Positions 1 to 10,470 of a stretch of DNA of 64,000 nt are shown piece by piece. Each line of letters begins with the position of its first letter. Positions within the stretch are counted from its first letter, which is position 1. The position numbers and the translations under genes were made by a program. The notes beneath the pieces were generated by a model. That model was not told the origin of the DNA and searched no databases. It worked only from the letters and a program-made list of their open reading frames with translations. The stretch comes from Flaveria trinervia (taxonomy: Eukaryota > Streptophyta > Magnoliopsida > Asterales > Asteraceae): positions 72,088,192 through 72,152,191 of the forward strand of contig CM046444.1 in the NCBI GenBank assembly GCA_025506515.1, read 5' to 3'.

Positions 1-1
1 A

Positions 2-178
2 CGTTCATCCAAAATTGGTGCAAGGATTCGGCATGTATATGGGATTCAGAAGAAATGCCGTGTTCTATTGGGACTGAACCATAAGATCGATAGCAGTATC
101 GAACTTAGTCCAGATGGGCGATTTAGTGAGGTAGGCAACACAGTTGTGTCGCGGTTTAATTTGCATAGACGCCATTGA
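2..178 (+). CDS. 3' end of an unrecognised reading frame cut by the window edge
   Basis: A frame open from the left edge runs 58 codons to a TGA at 176-178. It is basic (ends FNLHRRH) and contains a short run GIQKKCRVLLGLNHKIDSS. I do not recognise a family. It could be the end of an exon or of a transposon ORF, or chance; the only support is an open frame of this length with a plausible composition. Nothing between 179 and 280 looks coding. Confidence 0.2.
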   Translation, partial: RSSKIGARIRHVYGIQKKCRVLLGLNHKIDSSIELSPDGRFSEVGNTVVSRFNLHRRH

Positions 179-279
179 GAAGAGGGAAGTTTTGGAGAGG
201 AACGTTAGGTTTGAAGAAGATGAAGCATTGAGAGCTAAGGTTAGGGATATATATAGGGTACGGGTAGAAAACGACTGAA

Positions 280-935
280 GGATGTGGTGTTAGTCATCAG
301 TAGTTTTAAACGACCGTTGACATGGTATTATCCTTTCAGACGTTGAAACAGCTGAAGTCATGGTGTTAGGCATCAGTAGTTTAGAAAACTACTGAAGACC
401 GTGGTTTTGACTTCAGATGATTGAAACAACTGAGGACTTGGTTTTGTCATCAGTAGTTATGAAACTACTGAAGATAGTGGTTTTGTCATCAGCTGTTGTA
501 AACACTGAAGACTTGGGATTAGTCATCAGTAGTTATAAAAACTACTGAAGACGTGGTTTTGCTTCAGTTGTTTAAAATGAAACAGCAGTTGTACAAACGA
601 CTGAAGAGAAAGTTCTCTTCAGTGTTTTCGTCAATTCTTAGCTTTTCAGCTGTTTCAGACTCCTCAACACATTCATCAGTCTTTTTGGCTGATTTCAGTT
701 GTTTCATAGGACATCAGTACTTATCTGTTTTTACTGATTGCAGTAGTTGTAACTGCATCAGTAGTTGTAACTACATCAGTAGTTTAACAGATGAAGTACA
801 TCAGTACTTGTGAGACATTTAGCCTTCAGTAGTTATAAAAACTACTGAGGGTAAAAGAGCTCATCAGTACTTATATGTGACATAGGTACTCATGATCATC
901 AGTACGAATTACTAAGATCATCAGTAGTTGTCACT
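280..935. repeat. Array of AACTACTGA / TCAGTAGTT inverted units
   Basis: Short units of the type CATCAGTAGTT and AACTACTGAAGAC alternate in opposite orientations about every 30-60 bases through this stretch (for example near 298, 381, 456, 525, 770 and 830). The spacers share a GTGGTTTTG or TTGGGATTAG sequence. The same words occur in the U3 half of the A1 LTR at 7620-8100, so the block is probably a non-coding 3' region or a rearranged LTR piece of family A. The short open frame at 553-813 follows the repeat and is not considered a gene. Confidence 0.6.
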
Positions 936-939
936 TATT

Positions 940-1500
940 CTAGTTGCAGCATACACAGCCTAACACCAAGTTTTGGAAAGTTGAACTATCCAAAGGCTTA
1001 GTAAAAATGTCTGCAAGCTCATCAGCACTAGGCACAAACTTAGGATCAATCAGACCTTTTTCAAAACAATCCCTTATAAAATGATGTCTGATCTCTATAT
1101 GTTTGGTCCTAGAGTGCTGGACTGGATTTTGACAATGCAAAGAGCTGCAGCACTATCCATTAACTGGAGTCTTAGTCTCTGTAATGCCATAATCCAAAAG
1201 TAGGTTTTGAAGCCAGGGTACCTGAGATGTACAACTTGCAGCAGCAATGTACTCTGCTTCAGCAGTGGATGTAGCAACTGAGGTCTGTTTCTTGCTCTGC
1301 CAAAATCAATCAGTTGCCTAGGAATTGACATCCACCAGATTGATTTCCTGGTCAACTTACACCCTGCATAGTCACTGTCAGAAAAAGCAATAATTTACAG
1401 AATGTCCGGCAGAATACCATAAACCTAGAGATGGAGTGCCTTGCAGATATCTAAAGATCCTCTTGACTGCAATCAGATGAGACTCTTTAGGTGCAGCCTG
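940..1500 (-). pseudogene. A1 RNase H domain
   Basis: The minus strand encodes the copia RNase H tail: a DSDYAGC-type motif near 1365-1385, an AEAEYIAAASC-type motif near 1240-1275, and a C-terminal frame (1140 down to 940) with HSRTKHIEIRHHFI and LADIFTKPLD. RNase H removes the RNA strand during reverse transcription. At least two frameshifts separate these motifs. The frame ends at a TAG at 940-942, several codons earlier than the equivalent end of A2. Confidence 0.85.
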
Positions 1501-2440
1501 AAATCTAGCACAAACACATGTAGCAACATAATATCTGGTCTAGAAGCTGTTAAATACATCAAGGACCCAATCATACATCTGTAAAGTGTTTCATCAACCA
1601 CTTTACCTTTCTGATCTGTGTCCAGTTGTGTGGTGCTGCTCATGGGAGTAGAACAAGGCTTACAGTTTTGTAAATCAAACTTTTGCAAAAGATCTTTTGT
1701 ATATTTGGACTGATGAATAAAAATTCCATCATCCTTTTGTTTGATTTGCAACCCAGAAAGAACTGTAATTCTCCCATGGCACTCATTTCAAACTTCTGTT
1801 GCATCAACTTTGTAAAGGCATTACACAACTTTGGATCAGAGGATGCAAAAATGATATCATCTACATAAATTTGAACAAGTAGATTATGCTGCCCAGCTTT
1901 CTTAATGAATAAAGTCTTATCTATGGAGCCCCTAGTGAAATTGTTTTCCAGAAGAAAGTTTGATAATGTCTCATACCAGCCCTGGGAGCTTGTTTTAACC
2001 CATAAAGAGCTTTATCAAGCTTATACACCCAATTAGGATGTTTATTGTCCTCAAAGCCTGGAGGTTGACATACATAAACCTCTTCTTTAATTTTTCCATA
2101 CAAAAATGCACTTTTGACATCCATTTGAAAAACTTTAAGGTTTTGATAAGCAGCATAAGCTAAAAACCATCGAATTGCTTCCAGTCTGGCTACAGGGGCA
2201 AAGGTTCATCATAATCAATACCTTCTTCTTGTGCAAACCCCTGAACAACCAGTCTGGCCTTGTTCTTAACAATAAGCCCATTTTCATCAGTTTTGTTCCT
2301 AAACACCCATTTAGTGCCTATTGCACACTTACCTGGAGGTAGAGGAACCAGTTCCCACACTTACTGTTTCTTGAACTGAAGAAGCTCAAGCTGCATGGCA
2401 TCAACCCATCCATTGTCCTTTAAAGCAATGTGATAATTCT
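1501..2440 (-). pseudogene. A1 reverse transcriptase domain
   Basis: Copia RT in pieces: MDVKSAFLYGKIKEEVYVC at the 2124 end, LDKALYGLKQAPRA, and the polymerase YVDD box (1856-1867) within VQIYVDDIIFASSD. It is followed by FTKLMQQKFEMSAMGELQFF. The two catalytic aspartates survive, but stops and frameshifts separate the fingers, palm and thumb parts (frames ending near 2124, 1828 and 1751). It would copy element RNA inside the Gag particle in an intact relative. Confidence 0.88.
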
Positions 2441-3165
2441 TTGGCTCTTGCTGACTGATGAAGAGAGCATAGAAGCAGAAATTTGACAATTGACTTCTTG
2501 TTGATACTCAAGCAGTGATATCACCAATGATTTGAGACATAGGGTGATTCTTCAGATCTTGATACACAATGAGATCTGTGCAAGTGTTTGTAGCCGGCTC
2601 AGCAGCAACAGATGGTGATGGTGAATCATTTTCTTGAAACCAATCAGTGATGGTAATTCAAAGGAAGTTGAATTCAAAGAAATCTCATCAGCATTTGTTG
2701 TGGATGGTGCTACTGGAGCTACAGGAACATCAGGTCTAGCAGAGTCAGGCAGCTGATCACTAAACCTGAAGAGGTGAGTACTGCAATCATCATCATCATC
2801 ATCAGTACCACCAGTGGTGAACTGTTGACAGGAGCAACAACAGGAGTTTGATAAGGAACATATTACAGTATGTCCAAATCAATAACTCCACAGGACTTTG
2901 TGGAATCTTGTCCTTTGGAGATTCATTAAACTTAACATGTAGAGTTTCTTCAACCATCTTTGTTCTGCAGTTGAAGACTCTGTATGCCTTGCAAGTAGAT
3001 GAATAACCAACAAAGTACCCTGCATCCACCTTAGGATCAAATTTATGGAGTTGATCCTTTGTGTTGAGAATAAAACAGGGACACCCAAATGCTTTGAAAA
3101 ATGAAATCAGAGGAGCCAAATGATGGAGAACTTCATATGGAGTCTTCATCAACCTCTGATTTACT
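2441..3165 (-). pseudogene. A1 integrase C-terminal part and IN-RT linker
   Basis: The frame 3182 to 2802 begins MQNRVLVNQRL and contains DAGYFVGYSSTCKAYRVFN, the conserved region that follows the copia integrase core. It is then serine/threonine-rich and degenerates. The segment 2441-2800 holds only fragments of linker with stops. Confidence 0.8.
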
Positions 3166-3830
3166 AAAACTCTATTTTGCACATAACAAGCTGTGTTGAC
3201 AGCTTCAGCCCAAAGGTCAGTGGCAAACCTGAGTCAGCCAGCATGGACCTTGCTGCTTCAATGAGGGTCCTGTTCTTTCTCTCCACTACTCCATTTTGTT
3301 CTGGAGTCCTTGGAATGCTGAACTGCCTTTTGATTCCCTTTGAAAGATAGAAGTCATCAAGTGTATGATTTCTGAACTCAGTTCCATTGTCACTCCTATA
3401 CACTTGACTGGAAGGGAATACTGCTTCTCATGTACAGCACAAAGTGAATAATCTTCTGAGCAGCCTCATCCTTTGAATGTAGAAAGAAAGTCCATACAAA
3501 TCTGGAGTAATCATCCACATTACCAGATGTATTTCTTCTTTGCCATGCTCATTACTCTCACAGGACCAAATAGATCCATATGCAGTAATTGCAAGCAGGC
3601 ATTGGACTTAGGCACTTCAATGGAGGGAATGAGACTTTGTGATGTTTTCCTTTTAAACACGCAGTGCAGGTTTCATCACAGTAGAACTCCTTTATTGGTA
3701 AGCCTCTGACTAAACTGTTGTGGGAAAGCTGATTCATGTTTTTGAGATTAACATGACCAAGCCTCCTGTGCCACAGTTTAGATTCTTGAGAAGAGGCTTT
3801 GGAAAATAGGCATGGATTGCCTTTGAGATC
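3166..3830 (-). pseudogene. A1 integrase catalytic core
   Basis: The retroviral-type integrase core (strand transfer into host DNA) is readable. The first Asp lies in HMDLFGPV near 3565-3585. In the frame starting at 3403, Asp5 (RSDNGTEF) and Glu41 (NGVVERKN) have 35 residues between them, the classical DD35E spacing. The triad survives but a stop separates the first Asp from the rest. The HHCC part upstream is near 3700-3830. Confidence 0.87.
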
Positions 3831-3994
3831 TATCTTCTTAGAGAGATCTAAGCATACACTCTTCCTGTCTTCTTGCTTTCAGGAGAGTGTGATCATCCCA
3901 CTTGTCAATCAAGTGCAAAACTTTGGATGACAGAATCCTACAGTTTTGACTGGTGAAAAGGCAACATGGCCTTTATCACACATTTGACTGACAC

Positions 3995-4234
3995 TCAAGA
4001 GATTGTACTTGAGATTTTCCACATGATTAACATCATCAAATTTGATTTCTCCATTGGAGACAAAGCTCTTACCGATGATGTAACCCCTAGCATCATTGCC
4101 AAAGAGACAAATCCCTTCTTTCCTTGAGAGTAGTCATGAAGAAGAGAGCTGTTCCCAGTCATGTGCATAGATCCCCCACTGTCTACATACCAGATGCTAC
4201 TTTGGCATGTTGAAGAACCCTGTATAATAAACAA
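3995..4234 (-). pseudogene. A1 aspartic protease
   Basis: The frame contains WYVDSGGSMHMTG (DNA about 4155-4196). DSG is the catalytic Asp loop of the copia aspartic protease that processes Gag-Pol. The domain continues with LLHDYSQGKKG and then loses frame. The same segment in A2 (41054-41500) is longer and cleaner. Confidence 0.85.
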
Positions 4235-5800
4235 TCAGTTAGTTTTAGAGACCCAAACCTTTTTGGTTTTGGGCCTGGTCTCATCAATAGATGGTAAACT
4301 AACAGGTTTATCTGAAACAACAACTTGAGAGAAAGAAGATGGTGTAGAAGAGGGTCCTTTGGCTTGGACCTCCTTTTTGTGGTTTCAACATAGGAGAATC
4401 TAGTTGGTTAACTCTACCCAACAGATGTTGTACCATCATCACCAGCTGTGTCTGATTTTGTGATAAAGCTTTCAGCTCATCAGACACATTGCTAGTGGAG
4501 TTTGATATTCCTATGTTGCACCTTTTTCTTTGAGCACCCTCAGCTGTCACCTGTTTAACCCCTTCCTTTTTGGATTTCTTTGATGACTTAAGGGTTACAG
4601 GATTTGATGTTGCTGATACAATGTGGTCTCAAACTCAGTTTTCATTTTTACCATTTTCTCATTAATTTCTTCTTTTTGTTTGAGTTTGGAACCTCTTTGT
4701 ACCAACAATAATCTGTAAGATGATTGAACAAACCACATACTTCACATGGTTTCTTCTTCATCTTAGTTTGATCATCAAATAAAGAGGGTGAAGCAACAGA
4801 AGACTTGTTCTTAATGCTTTGGAAGCATTGTTTGCTTTCTTGACAGCCTCTTTAGTGTCTTCAAACTCTTTCTACTGCCAGTTTTCTTCTCTTCAGTACT
4901 GATAGCAGTTGAAGTTTGAACTTCAGATGTTAAATCCTGCTCTCTAGTCCTTTCAGGACCTTCAGAATTAACTCCTGAGTTGATCAACTCATTAATCATG
5001 TGAATGTCAGCATTTGAACCATCAACATCAGCTGATAGGTTCAAAGAGGGCTTGATGCTGACTGCTACTTCTGATTGTGCTGTATCAGAAGGTGGTCACA
5101 TGATGTGATGGATTGGTTATCACTCTCACCATCAGATTCTACCTCTGCTCTTGGGGTAAAATCTGTAGGTGGAGCAGTGTGATTGTAACCAATTCCAAAC
5201 TTCACATTTGAAGCAGATTGCTTACTAAGAAGCATTTCAAAACCTTTGCATGATTGTACCCATCTATCACACTCGACCTGGGTAACTGCAAGGGTTTCTT
5301 TGAGATCTTTGTACTTCTCTAGAAGTACTTCTTCTCTAGCCTTATCATCATTATTTGGCAATTCAGTTTATAAATCTCATCATTTTTATCTTTGAGCACA
5401 AACTCAAACTCAGCTTTGTTTTTGGAATTATTTGTTCTATCTCATGTTCTTATTAATTAGAGCTACATTTGCTTCTCTAATGGAAGCAAATGCTGCTATG
5501 CATGGTCAGAACATAATTTGGCTTTTGCCTCAGAGGATACCTGTGATACCTGAGGTGTAGAGGCATTAGAAAATGAAGTATCAGCAGACTCCAAAGCCAT
5601 AAGAGCTAGATTTCAAAAGGACTGTCACCACCATGTTGACCAGCACCTGAGAACAGTTGATCATGACCAGACAAGTCATCTGGTAAACTGCTCCAGTCAA
5701 CAACTCCTGGGGTGAAGCTGTGTTGTTGAGATTGAGGTTGTTGATGAGATTGGGATGGCTGAGGTTCTGGTAGTGCATGAGGTTTGGTGCCTTAGGAACT
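4235..5800 (-). pseudogene. A1 Gag C-terminal part: coiled coil, GIGY motif, second zinc knuckle
   Basis: The frame 5361 to 5065 is a predicted helical, charged region with LLEKYKDLKETLAVTQ, ending in a GIGY motif (5185-5196) before a Pro-rich tail. Further on, a complete CX2CX4HX4C knuckle (CEVCGLFNHLTDYC) is coded at about 4690-4745. Frames 5044-4811 and 4550-4308 are low-complexity S/T/K linker. Such a second knuckle between the coiled coil and the protease recurs in A2, B1, B2 and D1 in varying states of decay. Confidence 0.75.
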
Positions 5801-7053
5801 TGAACTTGATTTCACTGTGGCATGTAATAACAAGGGTACGGATATGGCATTTGACCCTGAGAACAAATATGCCGGAGATTGTTGTTGAGAATGATGACTA
5901 GAGTACAGGATGTTGCCCTCTGTGTTGTTGACTTTTGCCAGGAAAAGTCACAAAGGGTGCAGTGGAGTTCGATCCAGTTGATCTACACTCTCTTGCAAGT
6001 GTCCAAGCCTTTGGCATTTGTGACACCTCACTTGCTCTTGTCAAAACCAACTTTGGTTTTGCCAGAGAGTCCTAGGAATTTTCTTCCAGTTCTTTTATTG
6101 AACTTCTGAGATCTGATATTTATCAAGGCCATTTGGCTCAAAATATCCATCTCTTCTAAGTCATCATCAGCAATCCCCTTGAGATCATCCATAATGAAAC
6201 ATAGATTGTCATTATTACATCCAGTAACTGACCATCAACACTCACAAATGCAGAATCAGAAGTGCTTGAAGAGAAATTAATATGCTCATCATACTGGCAT
6301 TCAGATGAAGCATATTCTGACTCATGACCCACCAAGGCAGTGTTGCCTTGTACAAAGTCTTCAGTGAGCTTTCCAGATGAAGACAGCTTTCTCTTCTGTT
6401 CTATCTCTCTCTCAAAAGTGAGCAGTTCCCATGGAGTTGGGTGAGAGATAGTTTGTCCAAACTTGCACTGGAGCGTAGGACAATAGTATATGTGTCCCAT
6501 CTCTCAGGCAGTGATCTGAGAATCTGTTATTCATCTGAATATGGTGTATTCAAGTTTGACCATTTTTAGTTCAGAGATCAAAGAAGAGACCCGCTCATAT
6601 TGTTGAGTCAGTGTCTCACCCTTTCTATGAGAGAATGTCTCATATTGTTGGGCAAGAATTTCTCTATTATTTTGCCAAGACCTCATCTGTTCCTCCAAAT
6701 TGTTCTTTCAAGGCATTCCAGAGGTCATGGGCAGTTTCATGATGCATTAGCCCAGAATAGATTTCATTTGGCAGTGCCATGGCCAGAATTCCATGGGCTT
6801 TTGCATCAATTTCAAGCAACTTCTTATCCTCATCTGAGTATTGCTCCCTCCTCTTCGGAACCATTTGATTGGTTTCCGGGTTATTCACCATAGGCTTGTG
6901 TGGACCATGTACCACTGATGTCCAACACCCTGCGCTGTTAACAGACAGGTGATGGAGCATACGTCTTTGCCATATGTTATACTCATTCCTAACCAGCATC
7001 GGTGGCTTGGTTGAGGAACCAGTATTGTGAGGATCATTGGAGGGAGTAGTCAT
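5801..7053 (-). pseudogene. A1 Gag N-terminal (UBN2-like) part and first zinc knuckle
   Basis: ATG at 7053 begins MTTPSNDPHNTGSSTKPP and runs 128 codons to a stop. It includes the YNIWQRRMLHHL motif and the HDLWNALKEQFG motif of copia Gag (UBN2-like capsid region). A frame at 6500-6156 continues with FEREIEQKRKL. The first CCHC knuckle is present at about 5990-6035 as CHKCQRLGH, then a small deletion shifts frame before the final REC. Gag would form the cytoplasmic particle that carries element RNA. Confidence 0.85.
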
Positions 7054-7273
7054 TTTCAGTTCAAAAACAATTTAGTTCAAGCTTTTAAAAGTTTTAGACA
7101 GACCACAACAAACTCAATAAGAACCAAGAAAAGATCTCAGGATGAATGACCAGAAATACAGAAAATTCAATCTGTATAACCGTTTCTTGCAAAAACAAAA
7201 GCTAATTCAATCAAACTTAGATCTTGAATAGCAGTTTCAATGATCAATTATTAGATCCATCAATGATTAACCT
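7054..7273 (-). other. A1 leader between PBS and gag
   Basis: About 220 bases of AT-rich untranslated leader of A1, matching the equivalent position in A2 (37874-38087). No open frame or special structure was seen. Confidence 0.6.
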
Positions 7274-7285
7274 GCTCTGATACCA
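7274..7285 (-). other. A1 primer-binding site (initiator Met tRNA)
   Basis: The minus strand reads TGGTATCAGAGC two bases inside the LTR end. This is complementary to the 3' end of plant initiator-Met tRNA, the usual primer for copia minus-strand DNA. No mismatch in the 12 bases. Confidence 0.93.
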
Positions 7286-7287
7286 TT

Positions 7288-8168
7288 TGACAGGATCAGC
7301 GATCACAAGTTTGATGTATTAGGATACAAAGCAGCGGAATACAAACAAGAATTAGACAAATTGTAGCAAGCAATCGATACTTGTAAGCATTAAGAGCGCA
7401 TACGGTTATAGGGAGGAATATATATTTCTGATTTCAAGGAATGTTTATAGATGTAGAATATTTCTAATCAAATCATTTGTTCATTCCATTCATTCATCAT
7501 CGTTACAATAGTTGTCACTCCTTATTAGAGTGCAACAATCACTGCTGTTATCACGGAAAGTGACAACTGGCAGATCTAATACAAAAATAACTAATTCTTA
7601 ACAATACTGAAATGTTCACAACTACTGAGAACATATCAGCGTGTTAAGTACAAAATATAAAACTACTGAAACTACAACGACTGAAGAACAAGCTCTTCAT
7701 TCGTTTTACAAAACTACTGAAACATAAAAATATAAAACTACTGATATCACAACTACTGAAGAAGTACTCTTCAGCAGTTGTGACAAACTACTGAGGCTTC
7801 AGTACTTGATCTTCAGACTTTGACCTTCATGTGTTTCATCAGCTGATGACTTCAGTAGATATCATCAGCTGATGTCTTCAGTCTTTGTCTTCAGACTTTG
7901 TACATCAGTTGTTGATCTTCAGCACTTGTAAACTCTTCAGCTGTTGTACTTCAGTACTTTGGTCTTTCAGCTTCAGCACTTGTGTTCTTCAGCTGTTGTA
8001 CTTCAGCACTTTAGTTCTTCAGCTGTTGAGGTCTTCAGCACTTGATCTTCAGCTGTTGAAGTCTTCAGCACTTGTCAAACTACTGATGAGGCTTTCAGCA
8101 GTTGTTGTGATTCCATGTGGGACTTAGAGGTTTTATGATCTTCGCTCATTGGTTCTTTTGGTCCAACA
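7288..8168 (-). repeat. A1 5' LTR (881 bp)
   Basis: On the minus strand it starts TGTTGGACCAAAAGAACC (8168) and ends TCCTGTCA (7288), so it has TG...CA ends and abuts the PBS. The same start occurs at 37155 (A2) and, with one difference, at 63720 (A3). Its first third (7860-8100) is a tandem array of CTTCAGCACTTG and CTTCAGCTGTTG words, which corresponds to the CTGAAGAC arrays of the other family members. Confidence 0.9.
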
Positions 8169-8770
8169 AAACTAGATTAACCAAGTGGTGACACTAAGAA
8201 CACAAGTAATATATGAAACAGAACACAAAGAAAACAAGTGTTTGGTTTTCAAGAATGCAGTATATTGCTTTCTCTATGTTCTATTACAAGTGTTACAAAA
8301 GCATATTCGAAAGACACAAGAACATGAGATACTTATACAACATCCTACAGCCGGCTATACTTTGAAAGCCAGCTGGATACAATTGACTAAACACACATAA
8401 AAGCAATTGTAGAGTCAAAAGGCACAATGTACCGTTACCAAAAGCATGGACCTTTTCACCAAACCATGTTAGTTGGTGATTTGCAGAGTTGCAGCGGAAA
8501 AGTGTCCAGCTTTATGGAACAGTACATCAAATAAAGCATGTTACTAAAAGTCTTCGGAAGAAATCTGTCTTTTGTAACTTGAAGCTTGGGAAGAATTTGT
8601 CTCTGAGGCTTCGGAAGACTTCATCTTTGGCTTTAGAAGATGTTGGTCTTGGCTTCGGAAGATTTCACACTTAGAGTGTTTCTGTTGCACATGTGAAACT
8701 TCCGAAGCATTCCACTTCAATGCACTTGTGCAGCATGCAGGAAAGACTAAAGATGTTTAAGTTGCATCAG
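8169..8770 (-). repeat. LTR-like fragment with CTTCGGAAG palindromes
   Basis: No open frame of note. Read on the minus strand it looks like an LTR: CTTCCGAAG/CTTCGGAAG words at about 8551, 8612, 8655 and 8702, then an AT-rich TATA-like stretch (TATAAGTATC near 8330), then a T-rich end with a possible terminal CA at 8186. No protein domain is attached, and its family does not match A, B, C or D here. It may be a solo or truncated LTR; the ends are uncertain. Confidence 0.4.
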
Positions 8771-9370
8771 CCTCTTCATTAATCTCTGCATGAAGGCATC
8801 CCTTTTCCATCACAGAGGCATAATCAGCTGAGTACAACTGATTTCTGGTCTGAACTCCTGATCTCACATCACCTATGATTGTGAACATTTTGTTGTGGAT
8901 CTGAGGCTATAGGATTCTCAACATTTTATGGACTTGTGGTAGTTAGAACCTGTTCATCCTGGTTGTTCTGATCATTTCCACATTTTCTTCATCAGAGGAA
9001 GAGTCACTCACATCAAACTAGTATATGATTGTCTTTGTGAACCGTATGGTGTTGAATCTTAAGATGGTATGTTCAAGACATCATACATCAGCTTGTTTGC
9101 TAACCCATCTTCGAAAGTGGAGAGAGGTATGTTGAAGGACTTGAAGAATCAATCAAAGTCAAAGAAGTAAGCAGTCCCTTTTCCAGCAGGTGGTGTGGTG
9201 TATCTCTGAACATCAACATTACACCACACCTCTACTTGACCTGTTGAGTTGTTGTAAACTCTCTTGTTTGGTATGTTGTATCCTAGAGAGATCCCTTCAT
9301 CTACCTTCTCGCTGAATTTTCCCTCCTGAGTCTTCTTCAGCAGGGTGCACGGAGCACCAAATGGCTCAAG
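8771..9370 (-). pseudogene. B1 integrase C-terminal part and IN-RT linker
   Basis: The minus-strand reading contains GAPCTLLKKTQ and IPNKRVYNNSTGQVEVWCNV, then an acidic linker with many stops. Between about 8790 and 8870 it lines up with B2 at 33480-33560 (the region around RNQLYTADYASVMEKGYL in B2). The frame is not open anywhere for long. Confidence 0.6.
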
Positions 9371-10200
9371 ATACGCTAAGTTAGGTTTACGTTGTTGTAG
9401 TAACTCGTAGCACTTTTTCCATGGCGTTTAACTACCAGAACTCGATTGAGCGTATAACATGCATTAGTAACTGCCTCATTCCAGAATTGAATAGGTAGTT
9501 TCGAGTCAGCTATCATAGTCCGTGCTATCCCTATCAAGCTTCGATTCTTCCGTTCGGCAACACCGTTCATCTGAGGAGTGTAGGCAGAGGTAATTGATGC
9601 ACAATTCCATTTTCCTTGCAGTAGGCCTCCATCCACTTATTCTTGAACTCTGTTCTGTTGTTTGAGCGCACTTGTCATACTTTCAGCTTGTATAGGGATT
9701 CCAGTGTACTTACTAATTCCTTGAAGGATTCAATGTTTCTGATTTGGACTTCAAAAACATTACCCACGAGAATCTTAAGTAGTTATGAGTAACTACATAG
9801 TAGTACAAGTGGTGTGCAATGCTTCTTGTACTGACTGGACCAAACAGATCCATGTGAAGAAGCTCAAGAGGTAGTTCTATGGAATGAACTTCCTTTTCCT
9901 TATGAGACTTCTTTGTCTATTCGCCCTTCTTGCACGCAACCCAGAAGTCCGGGAGTTGGAAGTTTTTGACGTTCAACCCCCTCACTAGGTCATGCTAGAT
10001 CAAGTGATTCTCTTTCTCGGATTTATGTGTCCCATTCTCCTATGCCAGGAGATGGAATCCTTCTCAGTAGCTTTGGACAAGAAGCACTGAACTTCACAAT
10101 CTGTTGTGGAGGCCATTGAAAGATCCAAGACATAAAGATCATTATATCTTGAAGCTGACATGAGGACTTGGTCCTTCGGGATCATGTAGTCCTTCTTATT
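9371..10200 (-). pseudogene. B1 integrase core and zinc-binding region
   Basis: The frame 9636 to 9376 has TSAYTPQMNGVAERKNRSLIG, holding the third catalytic residue (Glu of AERKN), and FWNEAVTNACYTLNRVLV. The second Asp region is altered (RSNNRTEF, Asp to Asn). The HHCC part (SWHRRMGHINP) is at the 10000-10185 frame end. The substitution and the stops indicate a dead enzyme. Confidence 0.78.
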
Positions 10201-10339
10201 GTTAAAGACTACTTTGAAGCCTTTATCACATATTTAAGAAACAGAAAGTAAGTTATTCTGTAATTGTTGGACATAGTTTACCTTGTCAAACTTACTTTAT
10301 GATTTCCCACTTCTCCTTGGGATCTGATGTACCATCCTT

Positions 10340-10470
10340 TGTTTCTATCAAATGAAACATGCCCTCTTTTGATTTGTCTAATGTTTGATAAGAGGGCACT
10401 GTTCCCCATCATGTGCCTGGATGCTCCACTATCTACAATCCACGTGTTAGTCTTAACGCTATAGTGATCA
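10340..10470 (-). pseudogene. B1 aspartic protease
   Basis: The minus strand codes WIVDSGASRHMMGNSALL at about 10390-10450, the copia protease active-site loop (DSGA). Downstream the frame breaks. Corresponds to VDSGVSRHMTG in B2 at 35235-35275. Confidence 0.75.

Larger units (their letters stand above)
940..8168 (-). mobile_element. A1: Ty1/copia retrotransposon, family A, degenerate
   Basis: Reading leftwards: 5' LTR (7288-8168), PBS (7274-7285), leader, gag (ATG at 7053), coiled coil, second zinc knuckle, protease, integrase, reverse transcriptase and RNase H ending at 940. This PR-IN-RT-RH order defines Ty1/copia. Frames are broken by many stops and frameshifts, so it cannot make its own polyprotein. 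No 3' LTR is seen before the window edge. The five bases right of the LTR are AAACT; the partner copy would lie outside. The long Gag with coiled coil is compatible with the SIRE/Maximus lineage, but I did not test this. Confidence 0.9.

Noticed and set aside
553..813. 86-codon plus-strand frame
   Set aside because: It follows the CAGTAGTT repeat array; Ser/Cys-rich composition is a by-product of the repeats.
6600..6893. 97-codon plus-strand frame
   Set aside because: Antisense to the A1 gag capsid region, which has clear copia motifs on the minus strand.
7271..7285. tRNA-Met gene fragment
   Set aside because: Only the 3' 12-15 bases match and only at LTR borders; these are primer-binding sites, not tRNA genes.
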